Assembly (NCBI GenBank): GCA_032164295.1 | Contig: JAJHTX010000008.1 | Location: 620,001 to 684,000, forward strand | Length of the DNA: 64,000 bases | Reading direction: 5' to 3' | Origin: Inonotus obliquus | Lineage: Eukaryota; Basidiomycota; Agaricomycetes; Hymenochaetales; Hymenochaetaceae | Part shown: one piece after another, positions 21,701-32,639 of the stretch | Layout: the number at the start of each line of letters is the position of its first letter | Numbering within the stretch: position 1 is the first letter of the stretch | Made by a program: the position numbers and the translations under genes | The notes under the pieces: generated by a model | Told to the model about the DNA's origin: nothing | What the model saw: only the letters and a program-made list of their open reading frames with translations | Database searches by the model: none

Positions 21701-22805
21701 GCTGTATTTGCGCGGTACTGGTGCCAGTAGTAGATTGCCTTGGCTACTTTCCATGTTTCTTGACACTAGAATTTTCGTGCATTCACCTTCCAGTATTTCT
21801 TCTTCTACTTCATCTTGAACCTATACCTTCCCAAGCCGCTTTGCATAGAATGCATATGATACCCTTTATATATTTGAACATTGTTGGTGTTGTGTCTAAA
21901 ACTCGAGTGTTCGAGACCTCGGAAACCGGAGCGGTGTTGAAGCCTAATCATGACCATCTCAGACGTACTTGGGATATTTTTTGTTGCAAAGTGCACGGCA
22001 GCCGCAACACCATTCTCAATTTGGAAGGACTAGTACTGTATTGATAGCCGATCAATGCGGATCATCCGCTGCTGGTGCTCTTCTTCTCGGCCACCGCTTG
22101 GGTTCCATCCTGTGTCTTGTTCGCATGGTGTTTGTCTTCCGCAGCTCGTCTCTGCTGCGACTCGGAAACCGAGGTTGATCGATGACGCGACTTGGAGTTC
22201 TGGCTCTAGTGTCTTGATGGAACGACGGAGTGAGAGAGCCACATTATTCCATTCCATAAAAAATCGAAACATAGCGCTCATTCACTCTAGTGTGCGAGGG
22301 TCTCCCACAACATCACTAGCTGTGGAGTTCGAGAATGTATATACCAACAATCAGTGGGGATGGGGTTATGCGACGGAACTGTTACGGCCTCCGTATTCGT
22401 GTTTTTCTCTGTTTCAAAAGGTTTTTCCCCGATGATCCTCTCTTCACCGAATGATGACGAACGGCGGTGCTACTAGCACTGCAATGCGGAGGTGACGGGT
22501 TTACCTTGCGATGAGTATACGCGCAGCAGCCGTCGAGTCCGAGTAAAAGACGATGAAGGTGGCTAAATTGGTTCACGTCTGCCACTGGGATAGGTATAAA
22601 TATTTGAGGTGATGATGAGATGGTTGCTCACCAAAAGGATCACACTTGACTTGCACTCGCATTTCTCTTTATCTTCTCGATATCTGCTTGAGCAAAAATC
22701 TTGAGCAGATCCTTCCGTCTAGCTCAACTTTGAAACTTCACTTCATCCTCCACACCCAGCCGTCTTTTCGATTTACTCGCGAAACTCGAATAACTTTCGT
22801 TAACA
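21701..22805. other. Spacer between the two secreted-protein genes
   Basis: Several open frames of 60-126 codons on both strands, none with a signal peptide, domain or likeness to the flanking paralogues. Treated as non-coding. Confidence 0.45.
22595..22602 (+). promoter_or_regulatory. TATA-like box of secreted-protein gene 2
   Basis: TATAAATA about 204 nt before the ATG at 22806. Confidence 0.35.
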
Positions 22806-23865
22806 ATGGTTCTGCTCTCTCGCTCGTTCTCCTTGCTTGCTACGCTTCTTGTTGTGAGCGGTGCAGCTGCACGCCCGCTCTCAGATAACAAGCTTATTCA
22901 ACGTCAAAGTACGCTGTTTGATTAACATTTGGACTTCCTCAACTTAATAAGGTTTGTTTGTAGACAATGGAGGTGCACCGAATGGTACACCGACTGGATT
23001 GACTGGAATTCCTCCTACCGGAACTCCTCCTGCTACAGGTAACGGTATTGGTGAGTTGCGCAGCTGAGGTCTTGAATATATCATACTTACTGAATGAAAT
23101 TACGCTCTAGGTCAAACGCCGTCTGGCACTCTCCCACCTCCTACCGGCACACCAACAATTATCCCGAATGGAACGCAGGGCGTCGGCGGACCTGATGGCG
23201 CCACTGATGTACCGCCCACGGATGACGCGACGCCGACGGGTAGGCCCAATGCCGATTCGGCAAAGAATAGGAAGCTCCAGGACGAGTCGGATTCAGCGTC
23301 GGTGACTGATACTGAGGCGCCTGAGGACAATCCGACGGATGTTTCGGCAGACGTTCCTACAGATGTTCCGACGGACATACCGACGGATGTACCCACCGAT
23401 GCGTCGACGGACGTGTCCACAGAAATTCCCGTATCTGCACCGACGGATGTGCCTACGGATGTGCCCACAGACGTTCCATCGGACGCCTCTTTCACCTTCG
23501 TGCAACCTACAGGTAGCGAGTTCCCCATTCCCTCCGGTTCTGGCTTCCCCTTCGGTGACCCATCCGCCTCCGCCTCCGGCTTTCTTTTCCCGCCTTTCCC
23601 ACCTTTGCCTTCGGGTTCCGACTTCTCGGATTACCCACAACCGAGTGGCATTCTGGGTGATGGGGAGCCTCCACTTGGTTCTGGCGTTCCTGGAGCTGAT
23701 GGTACAGACCCTAGCTTCGCTCCCAGTGGTAATTTCAGCGCCATTCCCGTCCCTACCGCCTCCATCTCGTTCGATCCACTATCTGATACGCCAGAACCGT
23801 CCGAATTGAGAGATGAACCTGTTAGTGCTCCGACGGAGTCTACAGTAGAGTCTGTTTCCGCTTAG
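22806..23865 (+). CDS. Small secreted Pro/Thr/Ser-rich repeat protein 2 (314 aa, 3 exons)
   Basis: Exons 22806..22908, 22964..23050, 23111..23865; introns 55 and 60 nt. A signal peptide (SRSFSLLATLLVVSGAAA) is followed by RPLSDNKLIQRQ, which lines up with RPMTGHELFKRQ of the upstream paralogue (QR instead of KR before the final Gln). The mature chain has PTG/PPTGTP repeats, then about a dozen TDVP-type tetrapeptides, then FPIPSGSGFPFG like the paralogue. There are no Cys in the mature part, and many Ser/Thr could be O-glycosylated. The extra intron relative to the paralogue lies in the PTG-rich segment. Function not recognised. Confidence 0.75.
23333..23490 (+). repeat. 12-bp degenerate tandem repeat coding TDVP units
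   Basis: Roughly a dozen imperfect 12-bp units (consensus ACGGATGTGCCG-like) within exon 3 of secreted-protein gene 2, translating as TDVP, TDIP, TDAS, TDVS and similar. Confidence 0.8.
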
Positions 23866-24551
23866 TACGGAACTGAAGCGGATTGTAGTACTTGGGGCTC
23901 GGATGGATTAGGAAGGGCCATGTCTGTTACACCCACGTATGTCTTTGGTGGATGGACATTTACTACATTTCTGTTGATTGAGCACCGGCTTGCGATCGTA
24001 TCTCAACCAGAAGCGCTTCATCTATTGCTCGCAGGATTCTGTGTTCTCTTGTTATCATCGGAAGACTTAGCGGAGTTGGTGTATTAGGGAGGTTTGAGAA
24101 GATAGTCGGAGGTAGTGTGATGTATCCTGCAGTAATAGTTGTTGCGTGTGGATCTGGAAAAAGGTCAATATAATTATGGGAGATGTTAATTAATGCAGAC
24201 GCGATGGTTCAATTTTTCTAATCTTTTCAGTCGAGGGTTTTAACAATGCAAGGCCAGTCCGATGCCTAAGCGTCCTGTCTCGCAACTCCCAAAAGGCGTG
24301 GACATTTAATGAGAGCCTTCGCCTTCTCTAGCGTGATTTAGGGATGACAACGATCCGTGATTATGATTGGTGGTTGGATATCAGATGAAAGACATAAAGT
24401 ACAACACGAGGATTAAACCTCAACCAAGTAAGCGCTTATAACAGCGAGGTATCCCAACGAATCGCACCACGACAGCTGGAGTGCTATGGAACCCTGCGAT
24501 GGAAGACACGGACAGCTGAGAGTGCGGAAGGACGAGACCAACGTTGACACC
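23866..24551. other. Convergent spacer between secreted-protein gene 2 and SUMO
   Basis: Holds the 3' flanks of both genes. No supported gene. Confidence 0.45.
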
Positions 24552-25161
24552 CTAGCACGAAAGGTAGCCGCCAAGCTATGGACGGTTCAAAGGTATGTAA
24601 GCGCATCGAATATTAATACACCCAATGGTGCGCACCTGCTCCAGGAACGCAGAAATTTCATCCCCGTCCTCCATTTCCATCTAAAAATGCGACACCGTCA
24701 GATACCTAGAAGAAAAAGGATACCCGGGGTGGGATAAACAGTTGTAGGGCGACGTACACTAGCAGCCGTGTCGCCCGGTCTCAACCGCTGGTTGTTGTAT
24801 ACGAATTTCAATGTTTCTGAAGGTTTGTCACGGTATAAGCATCCACGGCCTAAGCTTTGTGCGAAAGATGAAGTGCGTACTGGGATCCATCTGAAACGCA
24901 TTCTTAAAAATTGGGAGCATAAACCAGTAAGTCACGACTGCACGTGTCCGAAAGATAGTCGATACTTACTCCGGCTGCATCGAAAACCTTTTGCATCGGA
25001 TGGTGGGACTTGACGGCGATTTTGATCTCTGCAGGATGAGCCTCAGAAACTGAAATGCGAGGACAGACATCCGGCACACCTTTATCCTCATGACGGACGA
25101 TTAGCATGACCTTCTCATTGATGTCCGGTTTAACGTCCGGTTTCCTCTCGGCGTCCGACAT
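24552..25161 (-). CDS. smt3: SUMO, ubiquitin-like modifier precursor (96 aa, 6 exons)
   Basis: Exons (minus): 25161..25080, 25028..24970, 24902..24881, 24816..24758, 24680..24636, 24575..24552; introns 51, 67, 64, 77 and 60 nt, all GT..AG. The joined product starts MSDAERKPDVKPDINEKVML, like yeast Smt3, and has the ubiquitin-like fold signature: EIKIAVKSHHPMQKVFDAAG, then DPKTLKFVYNNQRLRPGDTA, then MEMEDGDEISAFLEQLGG. Gly91-Gly92 is followed by YLSC, so a Ulp-type protease must remove four residues before conjugation. It acts on nuclear targets through E1 Aos1-Uba2 and E2 Ubc9 (family knowledge). The N-terminal tail has Lys in VKP and RKP contexts that could carry chains. One exon is only 22 nt, which makes the gene easy to miss. 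It is transcribed away from the F-box-like/LRR gene with only 180 bp between the two ATGs. Confidence 0.93.
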
Positions 25162-25341
25162 TTCCGCAAGACTTTAGTGGTAAGAAAATGATGTGGAGGA
25201 AAGGCAAGTAGCGCGTCTGCTGGACCGTGACGCCTCTGGATAGTGTCTAAGGACGTGACAAACATGGTCGCGCGTGTCACGTCACGCTCCAAAGTGCCAT
25301 CGACGACATGACATCCGCTTCATCACTTCACTCACACCAAC
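25162..25341. promoter_or_regulatory. Bidirectional promoter of SUMO and the F-box-like/LRR gene
   Basis: Only 180 bp separate the two start codons. TGTCACGTCAC at 25275-25285, a CRE/bZIP-like site, recurs as TGTCACGTCAC at 27422-27432 before the second F-box-like/LRR gene; a further GACGTGACA half-copy lies near 25253. The conservation of this word in the duplicated promoter suggests use by both LRR genes. Confidence 0.5.
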
Positions 25342-27092
25342 ATGGATGATAGCCACGATTCCATGTCGACTGAGCCTCTCATAGTCGCTACGACAACGAC
25401 ACAGGTGCTACAAACACCAGAGCTACTCGAACGCATCATCGGCTGTGATGAGTTTTCCAATGAAGACCTTGTCAACTGTGCGATCGTATGTCGGCTCTGG
25501 AGCGATCCTTCTCTGAACAAGCTGTGGTCATACGCCAGACTCAGCGGTTTGCTTCTCGCACTTCCCTGCGTTGAATGTGATGGATCCTCCGTGCTGGTAC
25601 GTGTGGGAATAATAATAAAAATTTGCTTCTAATTTCTGTTGCAGAGGGTCAAGGGCAATATAACTATCGCGCAATGGGATCGACTTCTTTACTACTCTAG
25701 GAGGATACGGGTACTTGACGCGCTATATTATGACGATGGTCTCTCCTTGTCCGATGAATTATTATCTGAGATCGCCTTTTCTCGCCCTGGTCTCCAACTC
25801 TTCCCGAGGTTGAAGAAGTTACGGTGGGGAGGAAATACTTCCGAGTTCCGAAAAATCTGGATTAGATTCAGCAGGATACTCTTGGATGATACTTTGCTGG
25901 AGCTTGTTATCGACATTCCAGAGGATAGAGATGTTGCAGACATCATGACCTTCGTCAGCGAATTACCTTCCCGATCTCCCAACCTTTCGCGTCTATCCTT
26001 CTATTCCTCAGAGCACGGGCTACCGTTGGGATTGCGTGATACTCTCGCGAACTAGTGGAGATCAAATTGCCATCTAGATGGTCAGAGCCGGATGTCATTG
26101 GTGCTATTGCAGGGCTACCTAAGCTTACTACCCTGACTGGAAGATTAGATCCGGTTCAGAAAGCCAATTTTACCAAAACGCTTGATCCGAACAGCTCGTT
26201 CCCGAGCTTGACATCGGTCGATATTTCTTCGGGAAGCTCACGCATTGTCAAACAGCTCCTCGATTCCGTGTCAAACAGAGAAAATCTGTCAACGCTAACA
26301 GTTGGGCTCACGGAGAGCACTGAATATGCATTGGAGTCATTCACCCGAGATGCGCTTTATGTCTGCCCTGATCTCAAAACCCTTACTATCACCCACACCC
26401 GGCTTGAAAACGATTCCTCCTCCTTTGATTTCTCGGAGGAGAATATCGAGGAGCTTCCGTTCCTCTCAAGATCCACATTATCACATCTACGAGACTTCCG
26501 TCACCTTGAACGCCTTTCCATCACCTATCACAAACCCAGCGAGATGACCGACAATGATCTCATGGACCTTGTTGAGGCTCTCCCAAATCTGGTACAATTG
26601 CAATTTCGCTGCCTACCTTTCACAACGGAGCATCCGTGCCTGACACTTGGCATCCTGCATCGACTTTCAACCTTCTTCCGTCACAGACCGGAGTTTCGGG
26701 GCTTATCAAAGCTAGAGCTCCAGGTCAACGCCTTACAGTGGCCCGACCATTCTGTTGATGAACTTCTATCATCTGCAGATACGCTTGTGATGGGCCAACT
26801 GAAGAGCTTGTGCCTCGATGGATCCCCGATTTCATCCGTCGTCGATGTAGCACTGTACCTCAGCCAACTTATTCCACCTGAGGCAAAGGTACTGGTAGGA
26901 GCTACTTGCTACGTGCTCCCGTTGCGGTCCACTCCAGGGAACAATCCCAATCACAAGAGAGATCTAGAGGAGATGAGGACACGCAAGAAGTATTGGTCGG
27001 AAGTGTCCACGCAAGTCAAGAGCTTTCATCGGTTACAGTCCATTCTTTCTAAACGCATATCTGAACAAGGCAAGACAACTTTACCAAATTGA
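25342..27092 (+). pseudogene. F-box-like/LRR protein gene 1, interrupted by a frameshift
   Basis: Exon 1 is 25342..25596, a 48-nt intron ends at 25644, and exon 2 runs to 27092. The N-terminus QTPELLERIIGCDEFSNEDL and CAIVCRLWSDPSLNKLW is an F-box-like domain; leucine-rich repeats follow. Compared with the intact neighbour at 27529, about 10 bases are missing near 26035-26050, where the intact copy has TTCTCTCTTCACTT. The frame shifts and stops at TAG 26053-26055 (LRDTLAN-stop). The correct frame resumes at once (RELVEIKL) and stays open for another 345 codons, as far as TTLPN, the same C-terminus as the neighbour. No splice pair can repair it: the only GT..AG across it would be about 20 nt. 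It is either a recent pseudogene or a base-calling error; the otherwise clean 3' part favours a recent event. Confidence 0.75.
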
Positions 27093-27528
27093 CTTTCATA
27101 TGACAAGGTGTTGCATTGAGGTGTGACCATTAACTTTTTTTCGTATCTATTTACTCATTTTAAGCATTCCTATAGTTACGCTTCCATTATCAAATTGGCT
27201 TGGATCAGAAAAGTTGGAGAAACGGATTCTTCATCTGCATGCCCCTATTGTCTCTTCTTACGTCCATCCTTGTGTGTATACAGTGGTTTAAATTGACACA
27301 TGTAGAGTGAAGAATGCATCCCTCGTGGTAAACAAATCAGCCAAACACCACTTGAATTTTTCATTCCATATTATTCTCGGTGATGTAGGCGGTCGCTCTA
27401 TTTGTCACGTCTGTACCGCTGTGTCACGTCACACTACGCATTCGCCGACTGTAGGAGCAAACATCTCAGACAGCATTAATATTGTCTCAGCACGGGTCGC
27501 CTAGTATCCACCAACATCCAACACCAAC
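27093..27528. other. Spacer and promoter of the second F-box-like/LRR gene
   Basis: AT-rich 3' flank of the first copy, then the promoter of the second. The TGTCACGTCAC word at 27422-27432 is shared with the first copy's promoter. Confidence 0.5.
27422..27432. promoter_or_regulatory. CRE/bZIP-like site shared by both LRR gene promoters
   Basis: TGTCACGTCAC, identical to 25275-25285 and about 100 nt upstream of the ATG at 27529. Confidence 0.4.
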
Positions 27529-29305
27529 ATGAATGATGCTATATTGGCCGAACCACCCGAAGCCGCTTCGGCCACGACGCAAGTACTACAAACACCAGAG
27601 CTACTTGAACGCATCATCAGTTGTGATGCACTTTCCAATGAAGACCTTGTCAATTGTGCGATCGTATGTCGGTTCTGGCTTGATCCTTCCTTGAACAAGT
27701 TATGGGCATATCCTCAACTCAGTGACTTGCTTCTCGTACTTCCCTGTGTTGAACATGATGCATGCTCCGATCTGGTACGTATGGGAATATTAAAAAAATC
27801 AGTATTCTGATTGTTTCTGATTTCTGTTGCAGATGGTCACGGGCAATATATCTATCGTGCAATGGGATCGACTTCTTTACTACTCTAGGAGGATACGGGA
27901 ACTCAACGCGCCATCTGATGACGATGGTCCCTCCTTGTCCGATAATTTATTATCTGAGATCGCCTTTTCTCGCCCTTGTTCCCAGCTCTTCCCGAGGTTG
28001 AAGAAGATATGGTGGGGAGGAAATACTTCCAAGTTCCAAAAAAGCTGGATTAGATTCAGCAGGATACTCCTGGATGTTAATTTGCTGGAGCTTATTATCA
28101 TCGTTCCAGAGGATATAGATGTTACAGACATTATGGCCTTCGTCAGCGAAATCCCTCCCCGATCTCCCAACCTTTCGCTCTTATCCTTCGATACATCAGA
28201 GCGTAATGAATTCGAGCACGGGGCGCTGTTGGGATTGCATGCTGTTCTCTCTTCACTTCGCGAACTCGTGGAGGTCGAATTACCATTTGGATGTTCAGAG
28301 CCGGATGTCATTGGTGCTATTGCAGGGCTACCTAAGCTTACTACCCTGACTGGAAGATTCGATCCGGATCAGAAAGTCAATTTCGCCGAAATACTTGATC
28401 CGAACAGCTCATTCCCAAGCTTAACATCGGTCGATATTTCTTCGGGAAGCTCACGCATTGTCAAGCAGTTCCTCGATTCCGTGTCGAACAGACGAAATCT
28501 GACAACGCTAATAGTTGGGCTCACGGAGAGCACTGAAAATGCGTTGGAGTCGTTCATCAGAGATGTGCTCTGTGTCTGTCCTGATCTCAAAACCCTTACC
28601 ATATCTCACACCCAGCTTGAAGACGATCCCTCCTCCTTCGATTTCTCGGAGGAGAATATCGAGGAGCTTCCGTTCACCTCAAAATCCACATTATCACATC
28701 TACGAGGCTTCCGTCGCCTTGAGAGCCTTTTCATTACCTATCATAAACCCAGCGAGATGACCAACGATGATCTCATGGGGCTTATCGAGGCTCTCCCAAA
28801 TCTGGTTCGATTGAAATTTCGCTGCATTCCTTTCACGACTAAGCATCCACGCTTAACAATTGACATCCTGCATCAACTAGCAGACTTCTACCGTCTCAGA
28901 CCAGACCGTCAAGGCTTACATAAACTGGAACTTCAGGTCAATGCATCACAGTGGTCCAACGAGGTTGTTGATGAACTTCTAACATCTAAGGGTCTACCAC
29001 GATTGGGCCAACTGAAGCGCTTGTGCCTCGATGGATCGCCGATTTCGTCCGTGGATGATGTAGCACTGTACCTCAGCCATGTTATCCCATCTGAAGCAGA
29101 GGTACGTGTCGATGATTCTGATGTCGTACTGCCATTGGGGTCCACTCGTCGGAACAATTCGAATCACGACAGAGATGTAGAGGAAATGGAGAAACGCAAG
29201 GCGAACTGGGCGGAAGTGTGCACGACAATCATGCGCTTTCATCGGATACAGTCTATTCTTTCGAAACGTGGATGTGAACAATGCAAGACAACATTACCTA
29301 ATTGA
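27529..29305 (+). CDS. F-box-like/LRR protein gene 2, intact (572 aa, 2 exons)
   Basis: Exons 27529..27774 and 27833..29305 with a 58-nt phase-0 intron in the same place as in the upstream copy. An F-box-like segment lies near residues 23-60 (TPELLERIISCDALSNEDLV, CAIVCRFWLDPSLNKLW). The rest is a leucine-rich repeat array with units such as LPKLTTLTGRF, FPSLTSVDISSGSSRIV, RNLTTLIVGL, CPDLKTLTISHTQL, LPNLVRLKFRC and LGQLKRLCLDGSPIS. It probably acts as an SCF-type substrate receptor; the substrate is unknown. It is clearly a tandem duplicate of the upstream copy and has no internal damage. The C-terminal CEQCKTTLPN differs from GKTTLPN upstream by a gained Cys pair. Confidence 0.82.
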
Positions 29306-29380
29306 CACTCACTATATTGTTCTGGTACGATTATCACCCTCTTGCATGCGTATACTTATTCATTTGAGTAATCTATCAGT

Positions 29381-30220
29381 CACGCCTCAGTAGACTAATT
29401 AGAGCACCGTTTTCTGTTCGTGGATCTTCGGTGTTTAGGTGGATGCTTGAATTATTAATAAACACAGCGTGAAACCTCGAGAGGTGGGGGTTGATCAATT
29501 TGGGAAACTTTCTTTCTAACTTTCTAACGAATACTTGTTCACGAACAAGCGCGCATACTGAAGAGAGCTTTTCTGAAGCAGTTCCCGAGAGGCTGTTTCC
29601 ATTAGGCTAGAGTGTGCTCTACTGTTGTGATCTGGTCCTCTCATATTAATGAAGCTAGATTCGCCGGTTCTACAATTCCCTGGACTCTCATTTCCCCGCC
29701 CAAACCTCCTATTTTCGACGCGTGCCAGTCATGATTGGATGGACACCGTCAAAAGAAAAGAATAGTCCGTACGGCGTTTTTCGAGAGTCGCTGCTATCAA
29801 GCCCATATCGCTGGTTGGCCGGGTTTATTATTGCACAGGAGATTGACATGGTTAAGCTCAAGGGTGTGTCGAGGGAGCCTTCTGGGTATTTTTATTACTC
29901 CTCCATGCATGCTGAATAGAGCGTCTGTCTTGTTGTAAACTTAAATCTGGACGTGTACAGTCTAGTACAATAGAAGCTTCTATGTTTATTAGCACGAAAT
30001 GAGTTGCATTCATGGTATGGAAGCTCTTTTAGCGTTGAATGTGTCTGTCGAAGCATATGCACGTGTTGGAACATAGATGTGAGATGTGTTCTATCAACCG
30101 TGAGGACTCATGTATACCTCGTTGTTAACGTACAATGTCTGCGTGTGTGCGTTACCCCTGTAGAACATGTGGCAAGCGTAGTAGGGTATATAACGCCTCC
30201 GTGGAGCTGACATGTATAAA
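29381..30220 (+). repeat. Segmental duplication, copy A (no insertions)
   Basis: Starts CTCAGTAGACTAATTAG and includes CGTGGATCTTCGGTGTTTAG, the single GAAGCTAG word near 29650 and TACTCCTCCATGCATGCTG, ending in a TATATAA-bearing stretch. It lacks the hAT insertion, so it serves as the paralogous empty site. Confidence 0.75.
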
Positions 30221-30619
30221 CCAGTTTTTTTGGATCAGACGACATGGTGCTACGAATCTCCGTTCGGAGTACCCCCACTGTTGTCCCTTCTTACATATCA
30301 TCTGCGTGTATACAGCGATACTGCGGGCAGATGAATACATCACCTCTCAGTAGACTAATTAGCCAAGCACCGTTTTCTGTCGTGGATCTTCGGTGTTTAG
30401 GTGGATGCTTGAATTATCAATAAACACAGCGTGAAAGTCACACTGAAAGGGGGGTGATTCAATATGGAAACTTCCTTCATCAAGAATACTCGTTTCCGAA
30501 CAGGCGCGCGTCTTATTTTTTGAAGAGAGCTTTTCTAGAGCAGCTCCGAGAGGCGGTTTTAAATAGGCTAGAGTGTGCTCTACTGTTGTGATCTGGCCCT
30601 CTCATAACAAGGAAGCTAG

Positions 30620-31266
30620 TAGGGCTCCGCAGCGGATCGGATATCCCGGATAAGATACGCCGGATCCGCTATCCGCCCGGATGCGGATGAGTTTTGGAGG
30701 GCAAATATCCGGGCGGATATATACGCGCGGAACCGGATATGACATTGGAAATCCGCCGTATCCGCGCTTATACGGCATCTACACTGGGGGGCTCAAGGAT
30801 GACGAATCAATTGTGAAGTACGTGGAATTTGATTAGTCGAATGTCCCTCCAAAGAGCCAAAACCTTTCGTAAGACGGAGTTTGCGTTCCTTTCACTAGGT
30901 TTCCGTGCCAATCGAAACCTAGAAAATGATTAGTCAGACGTTACTGCCAAGAATCAGGTTGGGCGACGGCGGGATTGCACATTTGGACCTTCACCAATCA
31001 CCATGTTGACCATTCGTTGACGTTGTGTTATCCCAAAAGCACCGACGGCACTTCGTTATATGCACGTTGGAAGGTCCTGGGCAAATTTCTTGCTGTGTAA
31101 GTATACTATCAACCTTGGTCGCGGATATGCCGGATACGCCTTATAAGATACGCGCGGAACCGGATCTGATAGCAGCCATGAAATATCCGGGCGGATATAT
31201 ACGCCCGGATGCGGATGCGACTGAAAATATCCGCGCGTATCTTATAAGATACGCTGCGGAGCCCTA
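30620..31266. mobile_element. Non-autonomous hAT-type element, 647 bp
   Basis: Termini TAGGGCTCCGCAGCG (30620-) and CGCTGCGGAGCCCTA (-31266) are perfect inverted repeats. The flanks GAAGCTAG at 30612-30619 and 31267-31274 are an exact 8-bp target duplication, the mark of hAT transposition. The paralogous segment at 29.65 kb has GAAGCTAG once and no element. Many subterminal CGGAT/ATCCG words on both strands fit hAT transposase binding sites, and the right end carries the palindrome GCGTATCTTATAAGATACGC. No transposase frame, so it must have been moved in trans. A sister copy lies at 48991-49556. Confidence 0.93.
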
Positions 31267-31461
31267 GAAGCTAGCGGGATTCGCCGGTTCTACAATTCCA
31301 CCCATATTTCCCCGCCCAAACTTCCAATTTTCGACAGGTTTGGCCCGTGCCAGTCATGAGATTGGATGGACATCATTAATGGAACAGAAGAGTCTGTATG
31401 GCATTTTTCAACGACATTCGCGGCCGCTATCTAGTATCAAGCTCCTAAGTACTATTGATTG

Positions 31462-32150
31462 GCTGGCATAGGCATTTTCTGGGAACGGACTCGGGGAGCA
31501 GGGAATTATGCAAAGTTTGCGAAGTTGTATAATACATATCGGTTTTGGGCGACTTATGCATTATGAGAGTGCGTTTGCCAGGTGATTTCCCTGTTTTATG
31601 CAACTATTTTTACACAAAACAAGTCTTCATGTCATTTTATCGAGCAATACAACTGTACTGTCAATGTTTTGTCAAACATAAAACAGGAGGGGACACCGAA
31701 AAAATATATTATATTATCAGAGCTATGTGGCAGTTCAGACAATTATGGTTCCAATTCAAACTCGCAAAATTCGCCTGTCTGAGTAGTCAAAGGTCAAGAA
31801 ACGTGGTCCGAAGCCCAAACCCAAATCACTGGTGCTGACCGAATTCCAAAATCATCTGCTACAAACAAAGCGAAGCAAGTTGATGGGTCCATCAAATTGG
31901 TACGATGTTCTCTTGCCTTGCTCCCGCTTGTTGTACTCACATCAATCAAAACAAGTGTACACTATAGATGCTCCTTGATGATTCCATGCCGCTCATAGTC
32001 TCTTAGATATCACAAATACATAGTCTGAATATATATGACATAAATCTCCCACGCAGGTCAAATTTTCCACTGTATATTGGAATGTTGATAAATTTGATTA
32101 CTTATCAAATGACATTGTTATTGTTAGAAAAGGACAAAGATCACTTATCG
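31462..32150. other. About 690-bp insertion relative to copy A
   Basis: This stretch has no counterpart in copy A at 29.8 kb. It is AT-rich with a 97-codon plus-strand frame (31545-31838) that I do not recognise. No clear terminal repeats or target duplication seen; boundaries are approximate. Confidence 0.4.
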
Positions 32151-32639
32151 TTGCATGGAAGATTGGCGTGGTTAAGTTCGAGAGCACGTAAAGAGGGTCT
32201 TCTATTACTCCTCCATGCATGCTGTTTAGGGCGTCTGTCTAGCACAGTAGAAGCTTATCTACTCAATTAGCGCCGCATGCGCTGCTCTGATTCTGAAACC
32301 ATGCATTCATATATTCATATAGAAGTTGGATCTGAATTTTGGTATAGGCGCGCTGAACACTGCTCGCCGAAGCATATGCACGTGTGGTACGTAGGCAAAT
32401 TACACCCTTTACTAGAGTACACCTCGTTCCTCGGAAACCTGCAATATTGCCTTCTGTGTGTTTCCCCCGTAGAACATGCGGCAAGCATGGCAGAGTATAT
32501 AAGAAGGCATTAGCAAGGAACTTGGTGGTGTATACCACCATCAACTAGTTGTTCGACTCACCATCTTTAACTACACTACAACGGATGTTCTGGGTATGCC
32601 TTATCTTGACATCTTCTGCGCTCCGACACCACTAACAGT

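Larger units (their letters stand above)
30340..32515 (+). repeat. Segmental duplication, copy B (with two insertions)
   Basis: The same landmarks as copy A in the same order, but expanded by the hAT element (30620-31266) and by about 690 bp near 31462-32150. Confidence 0.7.

Noticed and set aside
22055..22435. 126-codon frame between the two secreted-protein genes
   Set aside because: No signal peptide, no leader motif and no likeness to the flanking paralogues; several other frames overlap it.
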